A DNA stretch of 64,000 nucleotides, from positions 111,249 to 175,248 of the forward strand of contig NZ_JAENHN010000071.1 in the NCBI RefSeq assembly GCF_016595795.1, given 5' to 3'. This DNA comes from Clostridium yunnanense. GTDB taxonomy: Bacteria > Bacillota > Clostridia > Clostridiales > Clostridiaceae. The translations under genes and the position numbers were made by a program. The notes under the pieces were generated by a model. It was not told the DNA's origin, did not search any database, and saw nothing but the letters and a program-made list of their open reading frames with translations. The first letter of the stretch is position 1. Each line of letters begins with the position of its first letter. Below, piece after piece: positions 26,021 to 35,023 of the stretch.

Positions 26021-27943
26021 ATGGATTTTAAGCAATTTATTGAGAGTGATAGAGAAAAACATAATAAGCATAAGTTTAAGGGGACATTTCTAGATTATCT
26101 GGAAATAGTAAAGGAAAACCCAGATGTAGCAAAGTTGGCGCACAAGAGAGTCTATGACATCATAGTTGATAAGGGTGTAAAGATATTAAAACCTGAAGAG
26201 AACGCAAGGGTTAGAAAAATATATGGCAATGAAATGATAAAAAGGTATAACTTTTTTGAAAATGACTTCTTCGGAATAGATAAGATATTGATGAAGCTTG
26301 TTAATTATTTTTATTCAGCTTCAATGAAGGGAGAAGAAGCTAGGCAGGTGCTTTATTTAGTAGGACCAGTTGGAGCAGGAAAGTCATCATTGGTTGAAGC
26401 TTTAAAGAAGGCTTTAGAAATGGCAGATCCAATATATGCTATCGAAGGTTGCCCTATGCATGAAGAACCACTTCACCTTATTCCAAAGCATCTTAGACCT
26501 CAGTTTGAAGAATCGCTTGGAGTTCAAATAGAAGGAGATCTTTGTCCTGTATGCAGATATAGACTAATGAATGAGTTTAATGGAAGATATGAGGACTTTC
26601 CAGTAGAAACAAAAGGGTTCTCAATCAGATCAAGAAAGGGTATAGGTGTAGTTCCTCCTGTAGATCCAAATAATCAAGATACATCAATTTTAACTGGTGC
26701 AGTTGATATATCTAAGATGGATATGTACCCTGAGGATGATCCAAGAATATTCTCACTTAATGGAGCATTTAATGTAGGTAATAGAGGTCTTGTTGAATTT
26801 ATAGAAGTATTCAAAAATGACGTTGAATATCTTCATACAATAATTACAGCAACTCAAGAAAAATCAGTTCCATCACCTGGAAAAGGATCTATGATATACT
26901 TTGATGGCCTTATAATAGCTCACTCAAATGAGGCTGAGTGGAACAAATTTAAATCAGATCATACTAATGAAGCGATACTTGATAGAATAGTAAAGATTGA
27001 AGTTCCATATTGTATGGAGTTAAGCGAGGAAAAGAAAATATATGAGAAGATAATAAAGAAGAGTAACTTTAACGCTCATATAGCTCCTCATACCCTAGAA
27101 ATTGCGGCAATGTTTGCAATTCTTTCTAGATTAGCTCCATCAGCAAAGGTAGATCCAATAACTAAGCTTAAGATATACAACGGTGAAGATATCGTAGAAA
27201 AAGGTTCTACAAAGAGATTAGATCTGTTAGAACTTAAGGAAGAAGCAGGTCCTAATGAAGGAATGAAAGGAATATCAACTAGATTTATAATTAAAGCTAT
27301 TGATAATGCTCTTTCAAGTTCTGAATATCCATGTATAAATCCTTTGAGTATTATGGAAAACATAATAAAGTCAGTTAAGGATTTAGATACTTCACAGGAA
27401 GATAAGAAAAAGTATCTTGGTTTTATACAGGATACATTAAGAAAGGAATATAATAAAATACTTGAAAAAGAAATAACTAAGGCGTTTATACATTCATTTA
27501 GAGAGCAAGCTGAGAGTTTATTTAACAACTATATAGATAATGCAGAAGCATATGTTAATAAAACTAAGCTTAAAGATAATTCTACTGGAGAAGAGTTAAA
27601 TCCAGATGAAAGCTTTATGAGAAGTATAGAAGAGCAGATTGGTATTTCAGAAAGTTCAGCTAAAGGATTTAGATCTGATGTAACTTCATATATGTTCTAT
27701 GTTGTGAGAAATGGTGGTCATATAGATTATACTGCTTACGAACCTTTGAAGGAAGCTATAGAGAAAAAGCTTACAGCTTCAGTTAAGGATCTTTCTAGAA
27801 TCATAACTAAATCTAGAGTTAGAGATAAGGAACAGGATGAGAAGTATAATGCTATGGTAGAAGAAATGAAGGAAAATGGATATTGCCCACATTGCTGCGA
27901 TGTTATATTAAAATACGCTGCAAACAATTTGTGGAAGGATTGA
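26021..27943 (+). CDS. prkA: PrkA-type AAA+ serine kinase/protease-like protein
   Basis: A 640-residue PrkA protein. The AAA+ Walker A is GPVGAGKSS (115-123), with a CPVCRYR zinc-like motif near 177 and a second CPHCCD near the C terminus. The C-terminal PrkA kinase-like domain covers about 400-640. In Bacillus it acts in sporulation; homologues are called YeaG in enterics. ATG at 26021 is chosen over one 6 bases upstream because the AGGAGGGAG site then sits 6 bases away. First gene of the conserved prkA-yhbH-spoVR operon, with gaps of 4 bases and an overlap downstream. Confidence 0.95.
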   Translation: MDFKQFIESDREKHNKHKFKGTFLDYLEIVKENPDVAKLAHKRVYDIIVDKGVKILKPEENARVRKIYGNEMIKRYNFFENDFFGIDKILMKLVNYFYSASMKGEEARQVLYLVGPVGAGKSSLVEALKKALEMADPIYAIEGCPMHEEPLHLIPKHLRPQFEESLGVQIEGDLCPVCRYRLMNEFNGRYEDFPVETKGFSIRSRKGIGVVPPVDPNNQDTSILTGAVDISKMDMYPEDDPRIFSLNGAFNVGNRGLVEFIEVFKNDVEYLHTIITATQEKSVPSPGKGSMIYFDGLIIAHSNEAEWNKFKSDHTNEAILDRIVKIEVPYCMELSEEKKIYEKIIKKSNFNAHIAPHTLEIAAMFAILSRLAPSAKVDPITKLKIYNGEDIVEKGSTKRLDLLELKEEAGPNEGMKGISTRFIIKAIDNALSSSEYPCINPLSIMENIIKSVKDLDTSQEDKKKYLGFIQDTLRKEYNKILEKEITKAFIHSFREQAESLFNNYIDNAEAYVNKTKLKDNSTGEELNPDESFMRSIEEQIGISESSAKGFRSDVTSYMFYVVRNGGHIDYTAYEPLKEAIEKKLTASVKDLSRIITKSRVRDKEQDEKYNAMVEEMKENGYCPHCCDVILKYAANNLWKD

Positions 27944-27947
27944 TAAT

Positions 27948-29123
27948 ATGGCAATCTTCAGAGACCATGCTGAAAATCCTGTTGAACATGATAGAGCAAT
28001 AGAAGATAGAAGAAGACATCGGCAATTAGTTGAAAAATCTATAAAGGAAAATCTCGGAGATGTACTTTCTGAGGAAAGTATAATTGGAGAATCAAAAAAT
28101 AAGAAATTTAAGATTCCTATAAGAGGGATAAAAGAGTATCAATTTGTGTACGGAAACAATAATGGCGGGGTAGCAAATGGTACTGGTGAAGAGAAAAGAG
28201 GAGATAAGGTAGGTAAAGCTTCAGAGCAAGGGGGCAATGGCCCCGGCTCTGCTGGCAACCAAGAGGGTGAAGATGTATATGAAACTGAAATAACTCTAGA
28301 AGAGTTATTAGATTATATAGTAGAAGATCTTGACCTTCCTAACCTAGATAGAAAAAAATATTCTGAGATAATCGTAGAAAGCTCTGGTCGTAAGAGAGGC
28401 TATCAAAGATATGGAATAAATCCAAGGCTTGCTAAAAAGAAGACTGTAATGGCCAAGATTGCTAGAAAGCAAGGAAAGAAAAGAGCATTAGCTGAAATTG
28501 GAAAAGGCGAAGAAATTGAAAGATTTCCATTTAGAGAAGAAGACATGAGATATTATAAGGTTAAGAAAAAACCTAAAAAAGAGAGTAACGCAGTTATGCT
28601 TTTTATAATGGACGTATCTGGTTCAATGGATAATTCTAAGAAGTTCCTTGCAAGATCTTTCTTCTTTGTATTATCTAGGTTTATTAGAAGAAAGTATAAT
28701 AATATAGCTTTTGAATTTATATCTCATACTACTTTGTCTAAGGTTGTTAATGAGTATGAATTTTTCCACAAGGCTGAATCTGGTGGAACCTATATATCTT
28801 CAGGACTTAATAAAGCCTTAGAGGTTATAAGGGAAAAGTATCCTCCAGATATGTGGAATATATACCCTTTCTATGCTTCAGATGGAGATAACTGGAGTGA
28901 AGACAATGAGAGAGCAATAAAAGCAGTAAATGATCTATGTGAGATAAGTAATCTATTTGGTTATGCAGAACTGTTGCCTTCTACTTACTCTACAACTATG
29001 TACTATAGGTTCTTAAAGGAAATAAAAAAGAAAAATTTTGCAATGGTTGTTGTGAAAGAAAAGAAAGACCTATGGAACGCATTGAAATACATGCTGTCTA
29101 AGGAGCTTAAGGAGGAAGGGTGA
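27948..29123 (+). CDS. yhbH: YhbH/YeaH family (DUF444) sporulation protein
   Basis: A 391-residue DUF444 protein. An N-terminal HDR-like basic region ([20 protein letters not shown]), a glycine-rich linker (about 75-100), and a C-terminal von Willebrand A-like domain with the MIDAS-like [11 protein letters not shown] (about 221-231) and [14 protein letters not shown]. In Bacillus yhbH is a sporulation gene. Starts 4 bases after prkA and overlaps the spoVR start, the standard gene order. Confidence 0.93.
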   Translation: MAIFRDHAENPVEHDRAIEDRRRHRQLVEKSIKENLGDVLSEESIIGESKNKKFKIPIRGIKEYQFVYGNNNGGVANGTGEEKRGDKVGKASEQGGNGPGSAGNQEGEDVYETEITLEELLDYIVEDLDLPNLDRKKYSEIIVESSGRKRGYQRYGINPRLAKKKTVMAKIARKQGKKRALAEIGKGEEIERFPFREEDMRYYKVKKKPKKESNAVMLFIMDVSGSMDNSKKFLARSFFFVLSRFIRRKYNNIAFEFISHTTLSKVVNEYEFFHKAESGGTYISSGLNKALEVIREKYPPDMWNIYPFYASDGDNWSEDNERAIKAVNDLCEISNLFGYAELLPSTYSTTMYYRFLKEIKKKNFAMVVVKEKKDLWNALKYMLSKELKEEG

Positions 29124-30493
29124 TGGATTATACAGTTAAAGACTTAGAACGATGGAATGTAATAATAGAGGATATGGCTAAAGAAGTTGGTCTTGACTTT
29201 TATCCTCAAGAATTTGAAATAATAGGTTACAATGAAATGTTAAGCTACGAAGCTTATGTAGGAATGCCATCAAGATATCCTCATTGGAGCTACGGGAAAT
29301 CCTATGAAAAAAATAAAACTTTATATAATCTAAATCTTACTGGATTGCCTTATGAGATGGTAATAAACTCTAATCCAAGTTTAGCATATCTTATGAAGGA
29401 TAACACTTTGCTTCTTCAAATTCTAACAATGGCTCATGTATATGGACATAATGACTTTTTTAAGAATAACAGATTGTTTAAGGAAGGTACTGATGCAGAC
29501 AATACCTTAGAGATGTTCAAGTTAGATGCGGAGACTGTGAGACGATATATTAATAATCCAAGCATAGGATATCAGAGAGTTGAAAGGGTATTAGATGCAG
29601 CTCATGCAATAAGATATCAGATTAGCCGTGTTATCGGCGAGAAAAAGATATCACAGAGTGACCAAAGGAGAAGACTTATAGAGGATTATTCACGAAAAGT
29701 TGAAAGCAGAGGAATCTTAGATAGTAATGATCCTATTGAGGAGCCGAATTTATCAAAAATTCCTTTAAGTCCAGAAGATGATTTGCTACAGTTCATAATA
29801 GATTATGGTGATTTGGAAGATTGGGAGAAGAGTCTTTTAACTATAGTAAGAAGAGAAACGTTATACTTCTTACCACAGATTGAAACAAAAACAATGAATG
29901 AAGGATGGGCGAGTTTTTGGCATTATAATATACTAAAGAAGCTCAATCTTCCTCAGGAATTGCATTTTGAATTCTTAAAAAGACATAATGATGTAGTTGC
30001 TCCGATGCTAGGAGGTTTAAATCCTTATTATATTGGATTTAGGGTTCTTGAGGATATCGAAAAGAGATATGGCAGAGATAAGATTTTTGAGGTTAGAGCT
30101 ATAGAGAGAGATAATTCGTTTTTAAGAAAATATCTTACTGAAGAATTATGTGCTGAACTTAATTTGTTCCAATATGCTAAAAAAGGCTTTGATTATGTAG
30201 TTGATGAAGTAGCTGACGAGTCAGGATGGAAAAAAATAAGAGATACTATAGCGTCTAACACTGGGGTCGGAAGTATACCGTATATAAGAGTTATAGATTT
30301 GAATAGAAGAGATAATACTCTTACTTTAGAGCATGTATTTGATGGTAGAGAGTTAGATATAGGTTACGCAAAAGAAACTTTAAAGTATGTCCAAGAATTA
30401 TGGGGTTATAAAGTTGTATTGGTTACTAAGACCAAAGAAATGCAGGATATATCCATAGTTTGTGATGAAACAAAAAAGATAATTACAAAATAA
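29123..30493 (+). CDS. spoVR: SpoVR family protein
   Basis: A 456-residue SpoVR homologue, needed for spore cortex formation in Bacillus; called YcgB in enterics. Conserved features are the N-terminal DFYPQEFEIIGYNEMLSYEA part, AHVYGHNDFFKNN, and the NEGWASFWHYNIL segment with Glu-His pairs suggesting a metal site. The TGATG overlap with yhbH and the GGAGGAAGG site favour ATG at 29123 over GTG at 29120. Third and last gene of the operon. Confidence 0.94.
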   Translation: MDYTVKDLERWNVIIEDMAKEVGLDFYPQEFEIIGYNEMLSYEAYVGMPSRYPHWSYGKSYEKNKTLYNLNLTGLPYEMVINSNPSLAYLMKDNTLLLQILTMAHVYGHNDFFKNNRLFKEGTDADNTLEMFKLDAETVRRYINNPSIGYQRVERVLDAAHAIRYQISRVIGEKKISQSDQRRRLIEDYSRKVESRGILDSNDPIEEPNLSKIPLSPEDDLLQFIIDYGDLEDWEKSLLTIVRRETLYFLPQIETKTMNEGWASFWHYNILKKLNLPQELHFEFLKRHNDVVAPMLGGLNPYYIGFRVLEDIEKRYGRDKIFEVRAIERDNSFLRKYLTEELCAELNLFQYAKKGFDYVVDEVADESGWKKIRDTIASNTGVGSIPYIRVIDLNRRDNTLTLEHVFDGRELDIGYAKETLKYVQELWGYKVVLVTKTKEMQDISIVCDETKKIITK

Positions 30494-30494
30494 G

Positions 30495-30520
30495 AAATCG
30501 CGGGAAACCGCGATTTTTTT
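30495..30520 (+). terminator. Terminator of the prkA-yhbH-spoVR operon
   Basis: Perfect 9-bp stem AAATCGCGG / CCGCGATTT with GAAA loop and T-tract, directly after the spoVR stop. Confidence 0.95.
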
Positions 30521-30612
30521 ACTGTAAAGAAAGATATAAAATTTTTATGCTGATTAAACCGAGATATTTCAATGCTTTCAGAGGGGCGCTTCAGCGACTT
30601 TTTATAGCTTTA
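30518..30612 (+). repeat. Family B repeat, copy B4
   Basis: Starts in the T-tract of the operon terminator: TTTACTGTAAAGAAAGATAT, then GATTAAACCGAGATATTTCA ATG. It continues straight into GCGCTTCAGCGACTTTTTA, the right half of the second hairpin seen at 49007 and 56827, so the middle tail is deleted here. Confidence 0.75.
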
Positions 30613-30691
30613 CTCTAACAGAAGTATAGTTGGTAACAATTGTAATATGTTTGAATATATTAATGTGTGTAGTATTTTTAGGAGAATTTTT

Positions 30692-31234
30692 ATGAAAATA
30701 AAGGATAGTGAAACCTTAAAGAATTTGCTAAAAACCTTCGCAGGAGAGTCGAGAGCAAGAAATAAATACAATCTATATGCTGAAAAAGCAAGGCAAGAAG
30801 GATTTGTATGGATAGGCCAAGTTTTTGATTTAACTGCGTCAAATGAATATACTCATGCAAGAGAGGTATGGGCAAAGTATTTAAGTATGGTGAAATCAAC
30901 AGAAGAAAATCTGTTGGATGCAATGGAAGGTGAAGGGGAAGAAACTGATAAAATCTATAAGGAATTTGAAGAAGTAGCTAGAAAAGAAGGTTTCGAAGCT
31001 ATTGCAGATTTTTATAAAGAACTTAGAGAGGTAGAAGAAAGTCATAGAGAAAGATTTAAAGATATATATGAAAAGGTAAGATGTGGAGCGGTATTTAAAT
31101 CTAGTACTGAATCAGTTTGGAGATGTATGAATTGCGGCTATATTTATGAAGGAAAACAAGTTCCAGAAGTATGTCCTTTATGTAAGTTTCCTAGAGCATA
31201 TTTTGAACCACTTACAGAATGTAAAGATAAATAG
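30692..31234 (+). CDS. rbr: Rubrerythrin, classical domain order
   Basis: A 180-residue rubrerythrin: N-terminal di-iron ferritin-like domain (FAGESRARNKYNLYAEKA, SNEYTHAREVW, REVEESHRERF) and C-terminal rubredoxin domain with four cysteines (CMNCGYIYEG, CPLCKFP). It reduces hydrogen peroxide, taking electrons from NADH via rubredoxin-type carriers. ATG at 30692 follows TAGGAGAA; an earlier in-frame ATG at 30647 has no RBS. The small gene at 31247 follows after 12 bases. Second peroxide-scavenging protein in the window besides the reverse form at 3115. Confidence 0.95.
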   Translation: MKIKDSETLKNLLKTFAGESRARNKYNLYAEKARQEGFVWIGQVFDLTASNEYTHAREVWAKYLSMVKSTEENLLDAMEGEGEETDKIYKEFEEVARKEGFEAIADFYKELREVEESHRERFKDIYEKVRCGAVFKSSTESVWRCMNCGYIYEGKQVPEVCPLCKFPRAYFEPLTECKDK

Positions 31235-31246
31235 GAGGAAAATACC

Positions 31247-31435
31247 ATGAAATTTTCTTATGCAGATGAATACTTTTTTCCAGTTGTAATGAAAAATATA
31301 GAATTGTTTGATTTTGTTGACAATGAGACAGAAGAAGAACTCTTAAGAAAGAAGAAAGATGAAGATCTATTCAATGAACTTTTTAGGGCTGTAGATGATG
31401 AGTTTATAGATGAATTATTGCGAAGTAACATATAA
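31247..31435 (+). CDS. Small acidic protein, 62 residues, unknown
   Basis: A strongly acidic, helix-prone 62-residue protein (NETEEELLRKKKDEDLFNEL) with no cysteines or membrane segment. RBS TAGGAGGAAAA is excellent and the gene lies 12 bases after rubrerythrin, ahead of their shared terminator, so I treat it as real. I do not recognise a family. Confidence 0.65.
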   Translation: MKFSYADEYFFPVVMKNIELFDFVDNETEEELLRKKKDEDLFNELFRAVDDEFIDELLRSNI

Positions 31436-31440
31436 AATGT

Positions 31441-31478
31441 ATTGGCTTGTTCTTTATTGAGCAAGCTAATATATTTTT
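31441..31478 (+). terminator. Terminator of the rubrerythrin operon
   Basis: ATTGGCTTGTTC / GAGCAAGCTAAT with a 6-nt loop and G-T pairs, then ATATTTTTG. It is a few bases after the 62-residue gene. Confidence 0.7.
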
Positions 31479-31570
31479 GTAGAAGGCACTATAAAGTTGA
31501 CGTTTTTTGTAAGGAATTAAATAATAGATAGATTAATATATTGTTATGATAGCAATAATAGGGTGATTGA

Positions 31571-32149
31571 ATGGAAAGCTATAAAGAGTTATTTGATTCA
31601 TATTTTATTGAGGTAAATAATTTAACTGATCTCTTAACAAAATACGTTAATTCATATAGATTGCTTATAGGTGGTGCAGGTGAGCTAAATGGAATTGCAC
31701 TTGCTAGAAAAAAGGAAGTAAGAGATGCTATAAAAAGGGCTAATCAGCTTGGTGATATTATAGATGTACTACTTAATGTTATTCAAAGTGTTGAGTGCTG
31801 CTATCTTGATTACATACGAATCAAAGCAGATGTAATTGCGTTAAAAACTGCTCAAAAATCTATAATACTAACAGAGATAGATAATGAGTTGCTATTCCAA
31901 AATTCAAGCGGAGGTCCTGGTCAAAATGGTCCTGGAGGAAGGCAGCCTATTCATCCGCCCAATACAAGAAAGAGGCGTAAAAAGAAAAAAGACGAAAAAG
32001 ACGATGAGTGTGAAGATCATGATGAAAATAGAGATGATGAGAATGACAACTGCGAACCTTGTGATGATAAGGATACGGAGCATGAAGAGGGGAATTTTGA
32101 AGAACATCATGAGGATGAAAATGATCATAAGGATTTTGAACATGATTAA
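31571..32149 (+). CDS. Unknown protein with basic patch and acidic His-rich tail
   Basis: A 192-residue soluble protein. Residues 1-110 are helical (EVNNLTDLLTKYVNSYRLL, IDVLLNVIQSVECCYLDY). A glycine-proline hinge (about 113-132) and a basic run (TRKRRKKKKDEK) follow, then a 50-residue tail of Asp, Glu, His and a few Cys (ECEDHDENRDDENDNCEPCD). The tail could bind metal or coat a surface. RBS AGGGTGA. No family is recognised; a spore or exosporium protein is a guess. A second open frame over the tail is a shadow. Confidence 0.75.
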   Translation: MESYKELFDSYFIEVNNLTDLLTKYVNSYRLLIGGAGELNGIALARKKEVRDAIKRANQLGDIIDVLLNVIQSVECCYLDYIRIKADVIALKTAQKSIILTEIDNELLFQNSSGGPGQNGPGGRQPIHPPNTRKRRKKKKDEKDDECEDHDENRDDENDNCEPCDDKDTEHEEGNFEEHHEDENDHKDFEHD

Positions 32150-32167
32150 AGGACCTAAAAGGTCCTC
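32150..32167. terminator. Short convergent hairpin
   Basis: AGGACC-TAAAA-GGTCCT perfect 6-bp stem between two convergent genes; T-tract is weak, so termination is tentative. Confidence 0.45.
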
Positions 32168-32184
32168 TAATCTGTAAGCTTATA

Positions 32185-32706
32185 TTAAAGTTTTTTAAGT
32201 TTAAAATTCGATACCATTAGATAAGAGAAAATTAAAAGTAATATTATAGGTAAAGCCATTGGTACAGTATATCTTGTTGTTATCAGAGCGAATATAGCCA
32301 TTAAGCTACCTGCTATTGTTATTGGAACGCCTCTAAAAACACCATCAAATTCAGCTAAGTTATATCTAGCGAGTCTAAAAGCTCCACAAATAGGGAATAT
32401 AATAAGCACACAATATCCTAGTAAACCTTTTGGGCCAAAGCTGTTGAAGCTGAATTGTGAGTAAATTAATATAGAAGGAGCTACACCGAAAGATACTAAA
32501 TCTGCTAAAGAATCTAGTTCTTTACCTAGCTCACTAGATACATTAAGAAAACGAGCAACTCTTCCATCATATCTATCAATAAGTGCAGCTATAATTACGA
32601 ATATTGCTGCTAAAAAATAATCCTCATTTAGCGTTGCAAGTATTGAGAATACTCCAAAAGATAAGTTTGCAAATGTAAATAAATTAGGTATACTACTTTT
32701 TCTCAT
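32185..32706 (-). CDS. pssA: CDP-diacylglycerol-serine O-phosphatidyltransferase
   Basis: A 173-residue CDP-alcohol phosphatidyltransferase making phosphatidylserine, precursor of phosphatidylethanolamine. The family motif DG-x2-AR-x8-G-x3-D-x3-D is visible as YDGRVARFLNVSSELGKELD followed by SLAD (about 46-69). Roughly five membrane helices. RBS CTAGGAGTGA. No psd gene is adjacent. Convergent with the acidic-tailed protein gene. Confidence 0.93.
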   Translation of the reverse strand: MRKSSIPNLFTFANLSFGVFSILATLNEDYFLAAIFVIIAALIDRYDGRVARFLNVSSELGKELDSLADLVSFGVAPSILIYSQFSFNSFGPKGLLGYCVLIIFPICGAFRLARYNLAEFDGVFRGVPITIAGSLMAIFALITTRYTVPMALPIILLLIFSYLMVSNFKLKKL

Positions 32707-33107
32707 ATAATCACTCCTAGTAAAATAAATATAATTCCATCATCAATAAATAATTATAACTCATTTTTAATAAAAGTATAAGAGGTAAAATCTCATATAT
32801 TCATCATTAAATGTAGATATTTAATGATTTTTACTTGTTTTACTAATAAAATGCCATTTGGACACTGCGTAAATCTATAATAATCTTGAAATTGGCTATA
32901 ATATATTATGATATATTAAAAATTTAGATAAAGCTACTTTTAAAATATAAATTATATAATCAATTAATGCATGTGAAAAATAAGTTGAATTAATTAAAAG
33001 TTTACTAGTACATAAAAATCGTTAATTAAATAGTTTGTTATTTGATATTTGGAATATATAACTAATATATTATAATTAAATCAAAATTTCAGGCTGACTG
33101 GACAACC
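32707..33107. other. AT-rich divergent spacer
   Basis: Between pssA and the lipid kinase promoter I see no coding frame with an RBS and no recognisable RNA motif. It is extremely AT-rich and holds both divergent promoters. Confidence 0.5.
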
Positions 33108-33136
33108 TCGACATAAGTTTATAATTCTGTTATAAT
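33108..33136 (+). promoter_or_regulatory. Sigma-A promoter of lipid kinase gene
   Basis: TCGACA (33108-33113) and TATAAT (33131-33136) with a 17-base spacer, 78 bases before the ATG. Confidence 0.65.
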
Positions 33137-33213
33137 GTTTAATGATTGATTTTAAAAAGAATATGATGTAAAAAATGCAATAATTTTACATAGTGTTATT
33201 ATGGAGGTATTGT

Positions 33214-34092
33214 ATGAGAAAGGTGAAATTTATATATAATCCATTTTCAGGTGAAAATGTTATTCTAGATGAATTAGATAAAGTTATAAGTATACATCAA
33301 GAATATGGATATATAATTGTTCCCTACAGAATAAATAAAGAATCTGATATATCAGAAGCTCTACAGGATATTGATGAAGAATATTACTACATTTTGGTAG
33401 CTGGTGGAGACGGAACTGTGGATTCATTAGTGAACGCTATGAAGTCTAAAAATATAGATTTGCCAATTGGAATATTACCAGTAGGAACTGCAAATGATTT
33501 TGCAAAGTTTTTAGATATACCATCAGATGTAGGTTCAGCTTGTAAGAAAATATTAGATAGCTCTCCTAGGCCAGTGGATATAGGAAAAATAAATGACAAG
33601 TATTTTATAAATGTAGCAAGTACAGGTCTATTTACAGATGTTTCTCAAAAAACTGACGAAAACTTAAAAAATATGATAGGTAAGCTTGCCTATTATCTAA
33701 AAGGTTTTGAACAACTACCTAACTTCAGAAAACTTAAAGTTAAGATTTCATCTAAAGAATTAGAATATGATGGACATATGTATCTGATGTTAGTATTTAA
33801 TGGGCAAACAGCAGGAAATTTTAAACTAGCTACTCGTGCTGACGCTATGGATGGCTACTTAGATGTAATAATATTTAAGGCTGTTTCTATAAAGGATTTA
33901 ATACCTTTATTTATTAGAGTTATTAGAGGGGAACATTTAGATGATCCTAAGGTTATATATTATAAGACTAAAGAAATTACTATAGAAACAGATGAAGATA
34001 TTGTTACTGATATAGATGGTGAAAAAGGACCAGGATTTCCGCTACGTTTAGAATGTATTGAAGGTGGCATAAAGGTTTTAGGAATAAATTAA
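33214..34092 (+). CDS. Diacylglycerol kinase-like lipid kinase (YegS/BmrU family)
   Basis: A 292-residue lipid kinase. The diagnostic GGDGT (64-68) follows VAGGDGTVDSLVNA, then LPVGTANDFAKF and the C-terminal DIDGEKGPGFP. Family members phosphorylate diacylglycerol or related lipids at the inner membrane face, recycling DAG to phosphatidic acid. ATG at 33214 follows ATGGAGG; an earlier TTG-led extension lacks an RBS. Divergent from pssA, so two lipid genes share a control region. Confidence 0.9.
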   Translation: MRKVKFIYNPFSGENVILDELDKVISIHQEYGYIIVPYRINKESDISEALQDIDEEYYYILVAGGDGTVDSLVNAMKSKNIDLPIGILPVGTANDFAKFLDIPSDVGSACKKILDSSPRPVDIGKINDKYFINVASTGLFTDVSQKTDENLKNMIGKLAYYLKGFEQLPNFRKLKVKISSKELEYDGHMYLMLVFNGQTAGNFKLATRADAMDGYLDVIIFKAVSIKDLIPLFIRVIRGEHLDDPKVIYYKTKEITIETDEDIVTDIDGEKGPGFPLRLECIEGGIKVLGIN

Positions 34093-34257
34093 ATAATATA
34101 TTAATAAATTATAAGTAAGAGTTTCTTTAAGCTTTGCAAGCATTATCATAAATAGAAAGGTATATTAGATTTTCTTTTGTTACTTATAGTAATGAAAGTG
34201 GTATATTAAGATTTGTGAAGGCTTAAGGCTAAGAACCAAAATATTAAGAGGTGTGAT

Positions 34258-34908
34258 ATGGTAGGGATATATCTATACTTTGTAATATTATTACTTATAA
34301 TTTTTTTATGTATGTTTATATTGGACAAGTTGTTAAGGTGGGCACCTATAAAGATTAAGATAATATCCATTTTTATGATCTTATTTGTTATGCTAAAATA
34401 TATTACTTTAATCTTACTTGCCATATTAGAAAATCAAAAATATATATATTATATTAAGTACTTAGTTTTTCTACATTATATTTATATTCCAGCAATTTTG
34501 TATATTATATATTACATTTGTAGAAGGAATGATAAGATTAAGTTTTCTAATACTTATAGTATTATAGCTATCTTTACGATATTTTACTCCATGCTGCTGG
34601 CTATTTACGAGCCTGGTATAAGCATATCGTTAAGATTTGGGTATATAATTATGTTAAAATCAGAATATGTATTTACATTAGCCTTTATTGTAGTTCCAAC
34701 AATAATTCTAGCCCTAGCGATTTTAGCTTTAGATAGAAAATTTGTAAATAAGCCTGGAATTAGACTAATTATAATTGCAACTGTATTTATAATATTAGAT
34801 AACTTAGTAGAGCTCTTCGGAGTAAGCTTGTATCCTTATAGTATTATAAGCGAGCTAGTGACATTATTAGTATTTAATTACTGTATGGGGTTATTTAAGA
34901 AGTTATGA
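34258..34908 (+). CDS. Polytopic membrane protein, unknown
   Basis: A 216-residue protein with about seven predicted membrane helices (about 3-22, 33-58, 68-88, 97-115, 130-155, 163-182, 190-212) and almost no soluble domain. It is lysine- and isoleucine-rich, with no signature I recognise. RBS AAGAGGTGTG. It is transcribed alone with a strong terminator. Confidence 0.7.
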   Translation: MVGIYLYFVILLLIIFLCMFILDKLLRWAPIKIKIISIFMILFVMLKYITLILLAILENQKYIYYIKYLVFLHYIYIPAILYIIYYICRRNDKIKFSNTYSIIAIFTIFYSMLLAIYEPGISISLRFGYIIMLKSEYVFTLAFIVVPTIILALAILALDRKFVNKPGIRLIIIATVFIILDNLVELFGVSLYPYSIISELVTLLVFNYCMGLFKKL

Positions 34909-34910
34909 TA

Positions 34911-34954
34911 CAGCAAAAAACTCACTGAAGTTATCTTCAGTGAGTTTTTTGCTG
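34911..34954. terminator. Strong bidirectional terminator
   Basis: Perfect 20-bp stem CAGCAAAAAACTCACTGAAG with its complement and a TTAT loop. It is usable by the membrane protein gene and by the convergent radical SAM gene. Confidence 0.92.
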
Positions 34955-35004
34955 TATAGGAAAGCATAAAATTTTTATGCCGATTAAACATAGACATATC
35001 AATG
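34951..35004 (+). repeat. Family B repeat, copy B5
   Basis: GCTGTATAGGAAAGCATAAA, ATTTTTATGCCGATTAAACA and TAGACATATCAATG. It starts at the end of the preceding terminator and is very close to B2 and B4. Confidence 0.75.
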
Positions 35005-35023
35005 ATTTTAAAAGTTTTTTATT

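Noticed and set aside
27088..27528. 146-codon minus-strand open frame
   Set aside because: It lies fully inside prkA, antisense, without an RBS; the sense strand encodes a conserved protein.
31884..32177. 97-codon frame rich in Met, Lys and Arg over the acidic-tailed protein
   Set aside because: It is a frame-shifted reading of the repetitive GAT/GAA codons of the 31571 gene and has no RBS.
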